A stretch of 45,615 bases of DNA from Bacteroidota bacterium. Lineage in GTDB: Bacteria; Bacteroidota; Bacteroidia; B-17B0; Aurantibacillaceae. Both the position numbers and the translations under genes were made by a program. Under the pieces are notes generated by a model that made no database searches, was not told the DNA's origin, and was given only the letters and a program-made list of their open reading frames with translations. Of the stretch, positions 9,288-18,654 are shown piece after piece; position 1 is the stretch's first letter, and each line of letters begins with the position of its first letter. The stretch spans positions 1-45,615 of the forward strand of contig JANYEQ010000076.1 of assembly GCA_025363015.1 (NCBI GenBank), written 5' to 3'.

Positions 9288-9442
9288 TTGCTATAACTAA
9301 AAATTACTACGGTGTTTTAATTATGTGTAAACGTTATACATTTCGCCTAGGCAAATAGTTTATTAAGTATACAAATTTGATTGGCAAAAAAATAGAGAAG
9401 TATATACCTTCAATTTCTTTAGTCCCTGAGGTTTAAAAAAAA

Positions 9443-10135
9443 CTAAGCGTTTACTAATTGTAAAATACTTTCAAATAAAAATTTACCATCTTGGTTAAAT
9501 AATTCGGCATCGGCAGCTCTTTCGGGGTGAGGCATCATACCAAATACGTTTTTTGTAGTATTACAAACGCCTGCAATATTATCTAAAGCGCCATTAGGGT
9601 TAGCCTCTGGGCTTACAGTGCCATTTTCATCGCAGTACCTAAATAATATTTGCCCATTGGCGTTTAATGTTTTTATCGTTTCGGCATCGGCAAAATACTT
9701 ACCCTCGCCATGGGCAATGGGTATTTTTAAGGCCTTAGTAATAGGTACAGCATTGGTTAAAATAGTCGTATTATTTTCGGCTTTTATAAATACGTTTTTA
9801 CAAATAAACTTACGCGAATTATTATGTAATAATGCACCAGGCAATAAACCACTTTCGCATAATATTTGAAAACCATTACACACGCCAAATACAAAACCTC
9901 CGTTATTGGCATGGGCTATAACACTTTGCATAATGGGCGAAAAACGAGCAATAGCACCGCTTCTTAAATAATCGCCATAACTAAAACCACCCGGTAATAT
10001 AATATGGGTACAGCCTTCTAAATCGGTATTTTTATGCCATAACTTTACTGTTTGTTGCTTAAAAATAGTTTTAAGCACATATACCATATCTTCATCGCAA
10101 TTAGAACCCGGAAAAACTACAACACCAAACTTCAT
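9443..10135 (-). CDS. purQ: Phosphoribosylformylglycinamidine synthase, glutaminase subunit PurQ
   Basis: Supplies ammonia from glutamine to PurL in step four of purine synthesis. The 230-residue class I glutamine amidotransferase has the N-terminal VVFPGSNCDED, the oxyanion/nucleophile elbow FGVCNGFQIL (catalytic Cys) and the C-terminal GMMPHPERA (catalytic His-x-Glu). Its presence as a separate gene implies a small PurL and PurS elsewhere rather than the single large PurL. It lies alone on the reverse strand, with its own -7 box and a TAG stop. Confidence 0.95.
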   Translation of the reverse strand: MKFGVVVFPGSNCDEDMVYVLKTIFKQQTVKLWHKNTDLEGCTHIILPGGFSYGDYLRSGAIARFSPIMQSVIAHANNGGFVFGVCNGFQILCESGLLPGALLHNNSRKFICKNVFIKAENNTTILTNAVPITKALKIPIAHGEGKYFADAETIKTLNANGQILFRYCDENGTVSPEANPNGALDNIAGVCNTTKNVFGMMPHPERAADAELFNQDGKFLFESILQLVNA

Positions 10136-10169
10136 ATATTTTATTGTTTTTAAATTAAATAATCAATTA

Positions 10170-10177
10170 CAAAAATA
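10170..10177 (-). promoter_or_regulatory. Likely -7 element of purQ
   Basis: Reverse-strand TATTTTTG, 34 bases before the purQ ATG, fits TAnnTTTG. No convincing -33 element. No PurR-type operator or purine riboswitch could be recognised in this 118-base gap. Confidence 0.4.
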
Positions 10178-10226
10178 ACAATACCCCTGTTTTTTTAAGC
10201 TTTGTTTTTAAACAATTTTTAAAATG

Positions 10227-10256
10227 TAATGCACACTTTAGGTTAAACGTGCATTA
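10227..10256 (-). terminator. Weak hairpin overlapping the nadB stop
   Basis: An eight-base perfect inverted repeat (TAATGCAC / GTGCATTA) with a 14-base loop begins at the nadB TAA. There is no immediate U tract on the reverse strand, so it may be an mRNA-end structure rather than a true terminator. Confidence 0.3.
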
Positions 10257-11816
10257 GTTGTTTTTATAATTAGCCATATAGTGCAAGCCTACGCTATTTT
10301 TTCGGTGCATGGCATGTTTAATTATTAAGTAGCCAATACAAATAAGGTTTCGCAGTTCGCACAGGCGTTGGGTAATAATTGTTTTTTCGTACAGCTTTTC
10401 ATTTTCGTTATATAAAATCTCTAAACGATCGAAAGCTCGTTTTAAACGCAATTCGCTACGTACAATACCCACATAGTTACTCATTATTTGTTGCACTTCT
10501 TTTTGCGATTGGGTAATTAAAATCATTTCTTCGGCGTGTTCAGTGCCTTCTGCATCCCAGTTAGGTATATTTTCGTTAAACGTAATGGTATCAATAGTTT
10601 CTTTTATTTTTTCAAAAGCACGGTGGGCAAATACAACGGCTTCTAATAAAGAGTTACTTGCTAAACGGTTGGCACCATGCAAACCGGTGCAGGCACACTC
10701 GCCAATAGCATATAAATTAGTAATAGTGCTTTGTGCAAATTGGTTTACTTCTATCCCTCCGCATAAGTAGTGTTGGGCAGGTATAACGGGTATCATTTTC
10801 ATAAAGGGGTCAATACCTAAACTCATACACTTATTGTAAATGTTAGGAAAATGCTCAATAAATCCTTTTCTATCAAAGTGGCGGCAATCTAAAAAAACAT
10901 AATCTTGCCCACTAATTTTTAATTCGTTATCTATTGCTCGGGCTACAATATCGCGCGGTGCTAGGGCGCCACGGCTATCGTACTTTTGCATAAACTCGTT
11001 ACCATTTTGTGTTTTTAAAACACCACCAAAACCACGCATAGCCTCGGTAATTAAAAAACTTGGATTTTCGGCAGGATTGTATAAGGAGGTGGGGTGAAAC
11101 TGAACAAACTCCATATCTTTAACATGCCCTTTTGCACGGTAAACCATAGCAATACCATCGCCAGTAGCAATGGTAGGGTTAGTGGTAGTGGCATATACGT
11201 GCCCAGCGCCACCCGTGGCCATTATGGTTGTTTTTGCCAAAACGGTATCAATTACGCCAGTTTTAATATTTACCACATAAGCGCCAAAGCAAGTAATATT
11301 GGGGGTTTTAGAGGTTACAAATTCGCCCAAGTGATGTTGGGTGATTATATCAATGGCGTAATAATGATCATAAATACTTATATTTTTATTATTGTGAATT
11401 TGTTTTAAAAGTGCACGTTCAATTTCAAGTCCTGTAATATCTTTATAATGCAAAATGCGTGCTTCGCTGTGGCCGCCTTCTTTAGCAAGGTCGTAATTAC
11501 CTTTTTCGTTTTTATCAAAATTAGTACCTAATTCAATTAATTCTTTTACCCGCTCTGTTCCTTCGCTTACCACCATGCGCACAATCTCTTCGTTACATAA
11601 ACCTGCACCAGCATCTAAGGTATCGGCAATGTGTTTTTGTATGCTATCACTATTTTGCCAAACGGCCGCAATACCCCCTTGTGCGTATTTAGTATTGCTT
11701 TCGTCTTCGTTACTTTTTGTAATTAAAATGACTTTGCCAATGGTAGCAGCTTTTAGCGCAAAACTAAGTCCTGCAATGCCTGAGCCTATAACTAAAAAAT
11801 CGGTTTTTGTTTGCAT
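10254..11816 (-). CDS. nadB: L-aspartate oxidase
   Basis: Oxidises L-aspartate to iminoaspartate, the first step of de novo NAD synthesis with NadA. The 520-residue flavoprotein of the fumarate reductase/succinate dehydrogenase superfamily has the FAD motif VIGSGIAGLSFALKA near the N terminus, the NTKYAQGGIAAVW region, the catalytic-core MEFVQFHPTSLY, and HYLCGGIEVN followed by GLHGANRLASNSLLEAVVFA. Length agrees with the family. nadA and nadC are not adjacent here. ATG start with a TAAATTTG box 10 bases upstream. Confidence 0.96.
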   Translation of the reverse strand: MQTKTDFLVIGSGIAGLSFALKAATIGKVILITKSNEDESNTKYAQGGIAAVWQNSDSIQKHIADTLDAGAGLCNEEIVRMVVSEGTERVKELIELGTNFDKNEKGNYDLAKEGGHSEARILHYKDITGLEIERALLKQIHNNKNISIYDHYYAIDIITQHHLGEFVTSKTPNITCFGAYVVNIKTGVIDTVLAKTTIMATGGAGHVYATTTNPTIATGDGIAMVYRAKGHVKDMEFVQFHPTSLYNPAENPSFLITEAMRGFGGVLKTQNGNEFMQKYDSRGALAPRDIVARAIDNELKISGQDYVFLDCRHFDRKGFIEHFPNIYNKCMSLGIDPFMKMIPVIPAQHYLCGGIEVNQFAQSTITNLYAIGECACTGLHGANRLASNSLLEAVVFAHRAFEKIKETIDTITFNENIPNWDAEGTEHAEEMILITQSQKEVQQIMSNYVGIVRSELRLKRAFDRLEILYNENEKLYEKTIITQRLCELRNLICIGYLIIKHAMHRKNSVGLHYMANYKNN

Positions 11817-11826
11817 AGTGTGACTA

Positions 11827-11834
11827 CAAATTTA
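11827..11834 (-). promoter_or_regulatory. Likely -7 element of nadB
   Basis: Reverse-strand TAAATTTG matches TAnnTTTG and ends 10 bases before the nadB ATG, implying a very short leader. Confidence 0.4.
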
Positions 11835-11911
11835 CGGATAAATAGTTTTATGTAAAGAGTTTTAATAATTTGCTAATTAGCAATAGGTTGTTTCTTTGGT
11901 AAAGTATAAAT

Positions 11912-12411
11912 TTAAAAATTTAAGCCTGTTTTTACCATAGAAGTTGAAACCCAATTTTTAAAAGGGTTAAACGTATAATCGTATCTTTGATAAAAATTAC
12001 TATGAGGCGAAAGATTTATGTATAGATTAATGTTTTATCTTCATCATTACTGGCGTACAATTACAAGGTACCGCCCAACTAGTTCCAGCACTATATTGCA
12101 CATATTGAAAATTACAATTAGCAAAAAAGTAAACTTTTTTTGGATGGTCTAAAATAATAACTGTAGCCTGTTTAAAATCCATAAATATTATAACGTTTAT
12201 TATAAAAACTTAATTCATAAATATAAAGTCCTACGAATACTTGATGATGGTTTTGCCCATAAAAATAAATAAGGAGTTTTAGCAATGTTAGGTGTTTGAA
12301 TAGATGTACCAGAAACACTAATGCCAACACCAAATGCTTTTAAATTTTGTTTTATGCATAATAACTAGTGCTTACAAATAGTAATATAAAAATAATTAGA
12401 TTTATTTTCAA
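11912..12411 (-). pseudogene. Decayed outer-membrane beta-barrel protein gene
   Basis: No intact reading frame, but protein-like segments follow one another on the reverse strand in changing frames. A signal peptide (TTG at 12411, then KINLIIFILLFVSTSYYA) runs into a stop at 12352. The next frame continues QNLKAFGVGISVSG ... YLFLWAKPSSS from about 12349 to 12218. Further barrel-like pieces follow (LYIYELSFYNKRYNIYGF; TGYSYYFRPSKK; VYFFANCNFQYVQYSAGTSW within 12182-12027; then NDEDKTLIY). The end is SPHSNFYQRYDYTFNPFKNW ... TGLNF and a stop at 11912. The terminal Phe and alternating aromatic strands are typical of outer-membrane barrels. At least four frame changes and two in-frame stops make this a dead gene of about 165 codons. 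The remaining bases between nadB and this gene hold only the nadB -7 box. Confidence 0.7.
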
Positions 12412-12475
12412 TTAATAATTTTATCTACTATCAAGATATATATAAATTAACCAACAACCAAGCAAAATTTTATTC

Positions 12476-12483
12476 TAAATTTG
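12476..12483 (+). promoter_or_regulatory. Likely -7 element of the LOG-family gene
   Basis: TAAATTTG, 20 bases before the ATG at 12504, fits TAnnTTTG. No TTG at the expected -33 position. Confidence 0.45.
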
Positions 12484-12503
12484 TATCTACAAAATAAAAA
12501 TAT

Positions 12504-13217
12504 ATGACGCCCGAGGGAGAAGATAAAATACGCAGTGCATTTGCAAATAAAGATTGGAATGATATAAAAGCACAAAATAGCTGGCAAATTTTTAAAATAA
12601 TGAGCGAGTTTGTTGAAGGTTTTGAAAAAATGAGTCGTATTGGGCCTTGCGTTTCTATTTTTGGAAGCGCACGTACCAAGCCCGATAACAAGTATTATAT
12701 TTTAGCCGAAGAAATTGCTTTTAAATTGGTAAAAGAAGGTTACGGTGTTATAACTGGCGGTGGCCCAGGTATTATGGAAGCTGCAAATAAAGGGGCGCGC
12801 AGAGGTAACGGAAAATCGGTAGGCTTAAATATTGATTTACCCTTTGAACAAAAACATAACGATTTTATAGATAACGATAAGTGTATAAACTTTGATTATT
12901 TTTTTGTGCGTAAAACTATTTTCTTAAAATACTCGCAAGGCTTTATTGGCATGCCTGGTGGTTTTGGCACTATTGATGAGTTATTTGAATCGTTAACCTT
13001 AGTGCAAACACATAAAATTGCCCAGTTTCCAGTGGTTTTAGTAGGCAAACACTATTGGAGCGGTATGATTGATTGGATTAAAAATACCATGTTAGAACAA
13101 GAAAATAATGTAAATGCAGCCGATTTAGAATTACTTAAAATTGTAGATACTGCCGATGAAGCCGTAAAACATATTGTAGATTTTTACAGTAAATATTTAT
13201 TGAAACCCAATTTTTAA
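12504..13217 (+). CDS. LOG-family (TIGR00730) nucleoside-monophosphate phosphoribohydrolase
   Basis: A 237-residue Rossmann-fold protein. The family motifs are clear: VSIFGSARTKPDNKYY at the first strand, VITGGGPGIMEAANKGA, and the signature MPGGFGTIDELFE. Characterised relatives cleave nucleoside 5'-monophosphates to base and ribose 5-phosphate; plant-type LOG enzymes activate cytokinins this way. The natural bacterial substrate is uncertain. The protein has an N-terminal extension of about 45 residues before the fold, as in the longer clade of the family. The next gene starts one base after its stop, so the two are likely coexpressed. Confidence 0.88.
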   Translation: MTPEGEDKIRSAFANKDWNDIKAQNSWQIFKIMSEFVEGFEKMSRIGPCVSIFGSARTKPDNKYYILAEEIAFKLVKEGYGVITGGGPGIMEAANKGARRGNGKSVGLNIDLPFEQKHNDFIDNDKCINFDYFFVRKTIFLKYSQGFIGMPGGFGTIDELFESLTLVQTHKIAQFPVVLVGKHYWSGMIDWIKNTMLEQENNVNAADLELLKIVDTADEAVKHIVDFYSKYLLKPNF

Positions 13218-13218
13218 T

Positions 13219-14103
13219 TTGAACAAATTACTTTTTAATACCCTTGTAATTCCGTTATTTTATTTTATTTCGGTATGGCCATTTTGGCTATTACACGCCT
13301 TTAGTTTTTGTGTATATGCCTTAGTATATCATATAATTGGGTACAGAAAAAAAGTAGTAATACAAAATTTAAAAAAATCATTTCCTCAAAAAACCGATAA
13401 AGAAATAAAACAAATTACAAAACAGTTTTATAAACATTTATGCGATGTAATTTTTGAAACTCTTAAACTGCTTACTATTAGTTCCAAACAATTTAAAAAA
13501 CATTTTATCTTAACACAAAATGCTATAAACCAATTTACTTATTTTGAAACTAAGCAACAAAGCATTATTGGTGTGATGGGCCATTGTGGCAATTGGGAGT
13601 GGGGAGCTATTGCACCACAATTTTATTTTAAACAATTACTTACAGGCGTTTACCATCCACTTAGTAATAAAAATTTTGATGCCTTTATGCTAAAACTTAG
13701 AGGGCGAATGGGTGGAAATATTGTAGCTATGAATAATTTATTACGCGAACTGATTACTTTACGCCAAAAAAAAACAGCTACTATTGTAGGGTTAATTGCC
13801 GACCAAACCCCACCACCCGAAGGAAGCCATTGGACAAGCTTTTTAAACCAAGATACTCCCATTTTTTTTGGTCCTGAGAAACTATCAAAAAAATTTAATT
13901 ACCCAGTTGTGTATATTAGTATAAAAAAAATAAAACGCAGTTATTACCAAATGGATACCGAACTCATAACTAATGCGCCAAACGAATTAGCAGAAGGAGT
14001 TATAACAGAATTACATACAAAAGCGCTCGAAAAAAATATTATAGAACAGCCTCAATTTTGGCTTTGGAGCCACAGGCGTTGGAAACATAAAAAGCCTAAT
14101 TAG
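13219..14103 (+). CDS. Lysophospholipid acyltransferase, LpxL/HtrB family
   Basis: A 294-residue membrane-bound acyltransferase that in known relatives adds a secondary acyl chain to lipid A or related lipids. It has an N-terminal hydrophobic anchor (about residues 8-40), then the catalytic GHCGNWEWG (His plus acidic residue, about 123-131), ADQTPPPEGSHW and TPIFFGPEKLS, all characteristic of LpxL. The start is TTG at 13219, one base after the LOG gene stop; no ATG lies nearby, and MNKLLFNTLVIPLFYF is a normal family N terminus. The acyl chain and acceptor cannot be told. It fits the envelope theme together with lptE at 37482. Ends with TAG. Confidence 0.88.
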   Translation: MNKLLFNTLVIPLFYFISVWPFWLLHAFSFCVYALVYHIIGYRKKVVIQNLKKSFPQKTDKEIKQITKQFYKHLCDVIFETLKLLTISSKQFKKHFILTQNAINQFTYFETKQQSIIGVMGHCGNWEWGAIAPQFYFKQLLTGVYHPLSNKNFDAFMLKLRGRMGGNIVAMNNLLRELITLRQKKTATIVGLIADQTPPPEGSHWTSFLNQDTPIFFGPEKLSKKFNYPVVYISIKKIKRSYYQMDTELITNAPNELAEGVITELHTKALEKNIIEQPQFWLWSHRRWKHKKPN

Positions 14104-14172
14104 TTTAACATTAAGTTTTAAGCTAAAAAATAGTATATTTAATATGTGTTTTTTTTACGAATGATATATTTA

Positions 14173-14787
14173 ATGAAAACAAAATTTCTACTTCTACTAC
14201 TTGTTTTCGTTTTATTTTCTTCGTGTGCCATTCATGTAAAATTTCCTTTTATTTGTTTTAAAAAAGAGTGCGTACTCGGGCAATTAGGATACTATGGTGC
14301 AAAGGAATCTTTTAGAAAAGTAAAAATAAATTCTTCTATTCGAAAAAAGAAAAGAACAATGAATAGAAGTAAACATCGTGCAAAAAAAGATAAATCGTTT
14401 CCACCCAACCCAAAACTTGTAGAGGCCAAAACAAAAGATTCGTTAGCTTACGTAAAAGGTTTTTCGGGGCTTTGTAACCAAAGTATAGTTATTTTTAATT
14501 CTGTTTTAATGAACGATACCTTAACTAAAAACTATTTAAACGACACAATTATTATAAACTATTTATTTGATGAAAGAGAGCCATCGCCCTCTCAAAAAAA
14601 CGAAATAAAACTACTTATTGAAAAAATTGGTGTAAAACAAATATCTAATATTACCATAAAAGAATGCCACAATAGAAGTGTGTTAAGCGAATATGAAATT
14701 TATTGGTTAGAAGCTCGTTTTCAGAAAATAAATAAATATCTTAAAAAATTAGATATACCTTCAACTAAAATAACACTAGATGATTAA
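14173..14787 (+). CDS. Putative lipoprotein with basic linker and OmpA-like C-terminus
   Basis: The 204-residue product is not matched to a named family. A lipoprotein signal (MKTKFLLLLLVFVLF) ends in the lipobox SSCA, so it is probably membrane anchored through Cys at about residue 18. A very basic stretch at about residues 60-85 (RKKKRTMNRSKHRAKKDK) follows. The C-terminal 85 residues resemble a worn OmpA domain: INYLFDEREPSPSQKNEIKLL, then an ITIKECHNRS strand where GHTD would stand, and EARFQKINKYLKKLDIP like the OmpA R-x-x-x-V-x-x-Y-L-x-x-x-G-I helix. I chose the ATG at 14173; the frame extends to a GTG at 14146. No promoter is clear. Confidence 0.65.
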   Translation: MKTKFLLLLLVFVLFSSCAIHVKFPFICFKKECVLGQLGYYGAKESFRKVKINSSIRKKKRTMNRSKHRAKKDKSFPPNPKLVEAKTKDSLAYVKGFSGLCNQSIVIFNSVLMNDTLTKNYLNDTIIINYLFDEREPSPSQKNEIKLLIEKIGVKQISNITIKECHNRSVLSEYEIYWLEARFQKINKYLKKLDIPSTKITLDD

Positions 14788-14815
14788 ACTAATTTAAACC
14801 TTATATTTTTTTTAA

Positions 14816-16306
14816 ATGACTACAACCACAACAAACCAAACTACCAATGTTATTTTAATAGGTGCAGGTATAATGAGCGCTACACTTGGCGTATTTTTAA
14901 AAGAACTACAACCCGAGTTAAACATTATAATTATTGAACGCCTAAACGAAATTGCAGGCGAAAGCTCTGATGCTTGGAATAATGCAGGTACTGGGCACTC
15001 AGCATTTTGCGAATTAAATTATACACCTCAAAAAGAAGATAAATCCATTGACGTGAGTAAGGCTTTAAAAATTGCCTCATCGTTTCAAGCATCTAAACAA
15101 TTTTGGGCTTATTTGGTAGAGCAAAAAAAAATAAGTAGTCCTACTATTTTTATCAATTCCATTCCACATATTAGTTTTGTGTGGGGAGCCGATAATGTTT
15201 GGTATTTGCGTAAACGCCATGCCGAGCTTACAAAACATGCTTTGTTTAAGGATATGCAATATTCTGAAAAATGGAATATACTTGAAAAATGGATGCCTTT
15301 GGTAATGAATGGACGCGACCCAGGTGTAGAAGTTGCCGCTACAAAAATGGAAGGGGGAACAGATATAAATTTTGGCGAATTAACGCGCGCCATGTTTAAA
15401 CATTTACAAAGTTTAAATGGCGTTAGTATTTTATTAAATACCGAAGTGAGAGATATTATAAAACAACAAAATGGGCAATGGAATATTGAAATAAAAGATT
15501 TAATTACACACCACCAACAACAACTAACAGGCAATTTTGTGTTTATTGGTGCGGGTGGTGGCTCGTTACCTTTACTAGAAAAATCGGATATAACAGAGGC
15601 TGAAGGTTATGGAGGTTTTCCGGTAAGTGGACAATGGCTAAAATGCAACAACCCAAAAGTAATTGAACAACATGCGGCAAAGGTTTATGGTAAAGCTTCG
15701 GTAGGTGCGCCACCCATGAGTGTACCACATTTAGATACACGTATTATTAATGGTAAAAAGGAATTATTATTTGGTCCATTTGCTGGTTTTTCTACCAAAT
15801 TTTTAAAAAATGGATCGTATTGGGATTTAACGTCATCTATTGAATTAGATAATATTTTTCCATTATTATCAGTAGGCTTGCATAATATTCCACTAACAAA
15901 ATATTTAATACACCAAGCCACACAATCTCCAGAGGATAGATTAGAGGCCTTACGCGAATACTTACCACAGGCAGTGTTAGAAGATTGGGAATTAGTAGTA
16001 GCCGGGCAACGCGTGCAGGTAATAAAAAAAGATAAAGAAGAGGGCGGTGTTTTAGAATTTGGTACCGAAATTGTATGTGCTGGTGATGGAAGCTTAGCTG
16101 CCTTATTGGGTGCATCTCCTGGGGCTTCAACATCGGTAAGTGTAATGTTAGATGTTTTAAAAAAATGTTTTAGTACACAAATGCAATCGGTACAATGGCA
16201 ACAAAAATTAAAACAAATAATACCAAGCTATCAAAAATCGTTTATTGATGATGAACAACTTTGTGTACAAACAAAAGTAAATACTGATAAGATATTGGAG
16301 TTGTAA
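14816..16306 (+). CDS. mqo: Malate:quinone oxidoreductase
   Basis: A peripheral-membrane FAD enzyme that oxidises malate to oxaloacetate and passes electrons to quinone, bypassing NAD-dependent malate dehydrogenase. The 496-residue protein has the FAD motif VILIGAGIMSATLGVFLKEL at about residues 12-31, IIIIERLNEIAGESSDAWNNAGTGHS split across the second strand, VFIGAGGGSLPLLEKS, GFPVSGQWL, and the C-terminal AGDGSLAALLGASPGASTSV. Size agrees with the family. It is convergent with a T9SS gene 16 bases downstream, with no visible terminator between them. Confidence 0.95.
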   Translation: MTTTTTNQTTNVILIGAGIMSATLGVFLKELQPELNIIIIERLNEIAGESSDAWNNAGTGHSAFCELNYTPQKEDKSIDVSKALKIASSFQASKQFWAYLVEQKKISSPTIFINSIPHISFVWGADNVWYLRKRHAELTKHALFKDMQYSEKWNILEKWMPLVMNGRDPGVEVAATKMEGGTDINFGELTRAMFKHLQSLNGVSILLNTEVRDIIKQQNGQWNIEIKDLITHHQQQLTGNFVFIGAGGGSLPLLEKSDITEAEGYGGFPVSGQWLKCNNPKVIEQHAAKVYGKASVGAPPMSVPHLDTRIINGKKELLFGPFAGFSTKFLKNGSYWDLTSSIELDNIFPLLSVGLHNIPLTKYLIHQATQSPEDRLEALREYLPQAVLEDWELVVAGQRVQVIKKDKEEGGVLEFGTEIVCAGDGSLAALLGASPGASTSVSVMLDVLKKCFSTQMQSVQWQQKLKQIIPSYQKSFIDDEQLCVQTKVNTDKILEL

Positions 16307-16322
16307 TATGTTACAAAAAATT

Positions 16323-18521
16323 TTACTCTTTTATAAATTTAAAAGTTTTATTACCCTCTTTACCTTTTAACTTAACGTAGTACAAACCTATTGGGCTTGC
16401 CTCTAAATTAATTTCTAACAGCTCATTAATAACCATTGATTGATAAACTAACTCTCCTAAACTATTATATATTTCTAATTGGTAAGTTTCATTTTTATGA
16501 TCTAAACTAATATTAAAAATGCCCTTATTTGGATTAGGGTATAATTTTATATTTTCTAAATTAGTATTGTTAGTTTTTATACCTACTGCCATTGAGTTTA
16601 TAACATTTACGCTTAACATATTAGCCGTAACATTTGCCGTAGTACGATAAATGTTGGTATTATTACAGGTTGTAGATTGTGAACCACAGCTTAGTGATAC
16701 CGTTAAACAAATATTATAATAGCCTGCCGCTGAATAAGTATGTACCGGGTAAAAACCTGTTGAAGTTGTTCCATCACCCCAACTCCAAATAGCAGAAACA
16801 GCAGTAGATTGATAATTAGGATAAGCATATCAACTATAATTTTGAGAATAATCTTTATACAAACTAAAAATAGAATTAGCATTGCAACCTGTGTTTGAAG
16901 AGTTAGTAACATTTACAGGAATTACAGTATAATTTGCACAAGGCGTTAAACTATCTACAATAAATAACGAAACATTATATAAACCATTGCTTAAATATGT
17001 ATTGTTTGTTGCTATTATGGCTGAACCAAATGCCGAATTACCGTCACCAAAATTCCAATAATAGTTTGTAAGTGAACTTGTACCTGTTGATAAATCATTA
17101 AAATTTACTAAACCAACGGCACCGTTAGTATAATTAAAATTGGCGTTTAAATTACAAGTAGCGCCTGTAATACTTAAAGGACTTAGCACAACTGTTTTAC
17201 TACATATTGGTGAAAGTGAATCCCAAACAACAAAAGTTGAGGTATATGTACCATTTAAACTATAGGTATGTACACAATTTAGTAAATTTGATTGGGTGCC
17301 ATCGCCAAAATACCAAGTATAATTTGTAGTGCCTGTGTAAGTAATATTAGCGTAAAAACATCCGGTATTATTAATATATGGACCAACTATATATGAATTA
17401 CATCCATAGGCATTTGCAGAAACTCCAATTCCACAGGTAACATTTGTAACAGAAATAGGGATAGTTATAGTATCATTACACCAGCCAGAAACAGAACTAG
17501 TGTCAGTAATTGTTAAATGCACATTATAAACTCCATTGTTAATATAATTATTCGTAATCGGGCTTCCATAACCATGATTACCATCGTCAAAATTCCAGTT
17601 GATATTTGTAATAGTAGAAGAAGATATTGATGAAGATGTATTTGAAAATGTAACCAAACCGTTATTACCTAAAGTGTAAGAAAAATTAGCAGTTAAAGAA
17701 CAAGCTATAATAGAAACTGTATTACTATAAGTAGCATTACAAGTACCTGTTATATCTGTTGTAACAAGCGAAACCGTATAAATACCTGATGCTGTATAGG
17801 AATGCACTGGATTTTGCATAGTGGTGGTTCCTCCGTCGCCAAAATTCCAACCGAAAGTATTACTTGGAGAATAAGGCGATGAATTACCAAAAAAACTAAT
17901 TGTTGCATTTGGCCCAAAATAATATGTAAAAAAAGGATTAACATTACAAGGAAGATTATTTATTAATATGGGTATTGTAATGCTATTATAGCAATAGTTT
18001 AAGGAATCGGTTACGTATAGTGTTACACTATAATTACCATTTGACATATAGGAGTGTGTAGTTGTTGCTGTTTGATAGACAGCTGTTCCATCATCAAAAT
18101 TCCAGCTGTAAGACGTTAATGATGTTGTTCCGGTAGATGTGTTTGAGAAATTAATTACTCCACCTACATTTATTGTATAGCTAAAGTTTGGAGTTATATT
18201 ACAGGTAGAGGTTACGGCTACACTAATAGTTTGTGTGGTTGACGATGTACAGGATGGTCCAGTATTAATAATACTTAAACTCGCCGAATAAACTCCACTA
18301 GCACTATATTGATGACTTGCTGTTGGTCCAATTGCTATTACACCATCGCCAAAAGCCCATGTGTAGTTTGTGCCTGCATTTGTAAATGTGCTTGTGCTTA
18401 CAAAATTAACGTTATTGCTTGGCAAAACGGTATAATTAAAGTTGGCGGTGCATTGGGCTTTATATAAACTGGTTATTAATAAAAAAATAGCCAGAGATAA
18501 TAGTTGAATGTTTCTTTTCAT
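16323..18521 (-). pseudogene. PKD-repeat T9SS type-A secreted protein, interrupted by one in-frame TGA
   Basis: Reading from the ATG at 18521, a signal peptide (MKRNIQLLSLAIFLLITSLY...) precedes seven PKD-type domains, each starting near a Cys and carrying a W-x-F-G/D-D-G core. The frame stops at TGA (16830-16832) inside the seventh PKD. The same frame then continues without interruption (YAYPNYQSTAVSAIWSWGDG ...) to a type-A T9SS sorting tail (NIKLYPNPNKGIFNISL ... GLYYVKLKG) ending at 16323. The stop sits where Trp fits (NYS-stop-YAYPNY), so one change, TGG to TGA, explains it. With Trp restored the protein has 732 residues. Without the tail the truncated product could not be sorted by T9SS. 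Alternatives are read-through or a sequencing error. PKD proteins of this kind are usually surface adhesins or enzymes' accessory regions; no catalytic domain is visible. Confidence 0.85.
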
Positions 18522-18593
18522 AAATGATTTGTTAAAATGTTTAATATTATAACGTTTGCTTATAATAAATGGTTGGGTAATATTAAAATTAAA

Positions 18594-18633
18594 TAATAAA
18601 CCCCAAAGACTTTAAAAATCTTTGGGGTTTATT
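18594..18633 (-). terminator. Rho-independent terminator of recQ
   Basis: The inverted repeat AAACCCCAAAGA / TCTTTGGGGTTT, with a loop of about ten bases and flanking A and T bases, lies between the recQ stop (18655) and the start of the PKD gene. It separates the two reverse-strand units. Confidence 0.75.
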
Positions 18634-18654
18634 TATATTGCTTATACGTAAAAT

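Noticed and set aside
12027-12182. Independent small gene of 51 residues on the reverse strand
   Set aside because: It has barrel-like sequence but no start signal, and fits as one segment of the frameshifted pseudogene 11912-12411.
15837-16133. Reverse-strand frames inside mqo
   Set aside because: They are shadows of a strongly conserved enzyme gene and have no features of their own.
16830-16832. TGA read as Trp by a changed genetic code
   Set aside because: All other Trp codons in the long intact genes are TGG and no other in-frame TGA is found; a single nonsense change is simpler.
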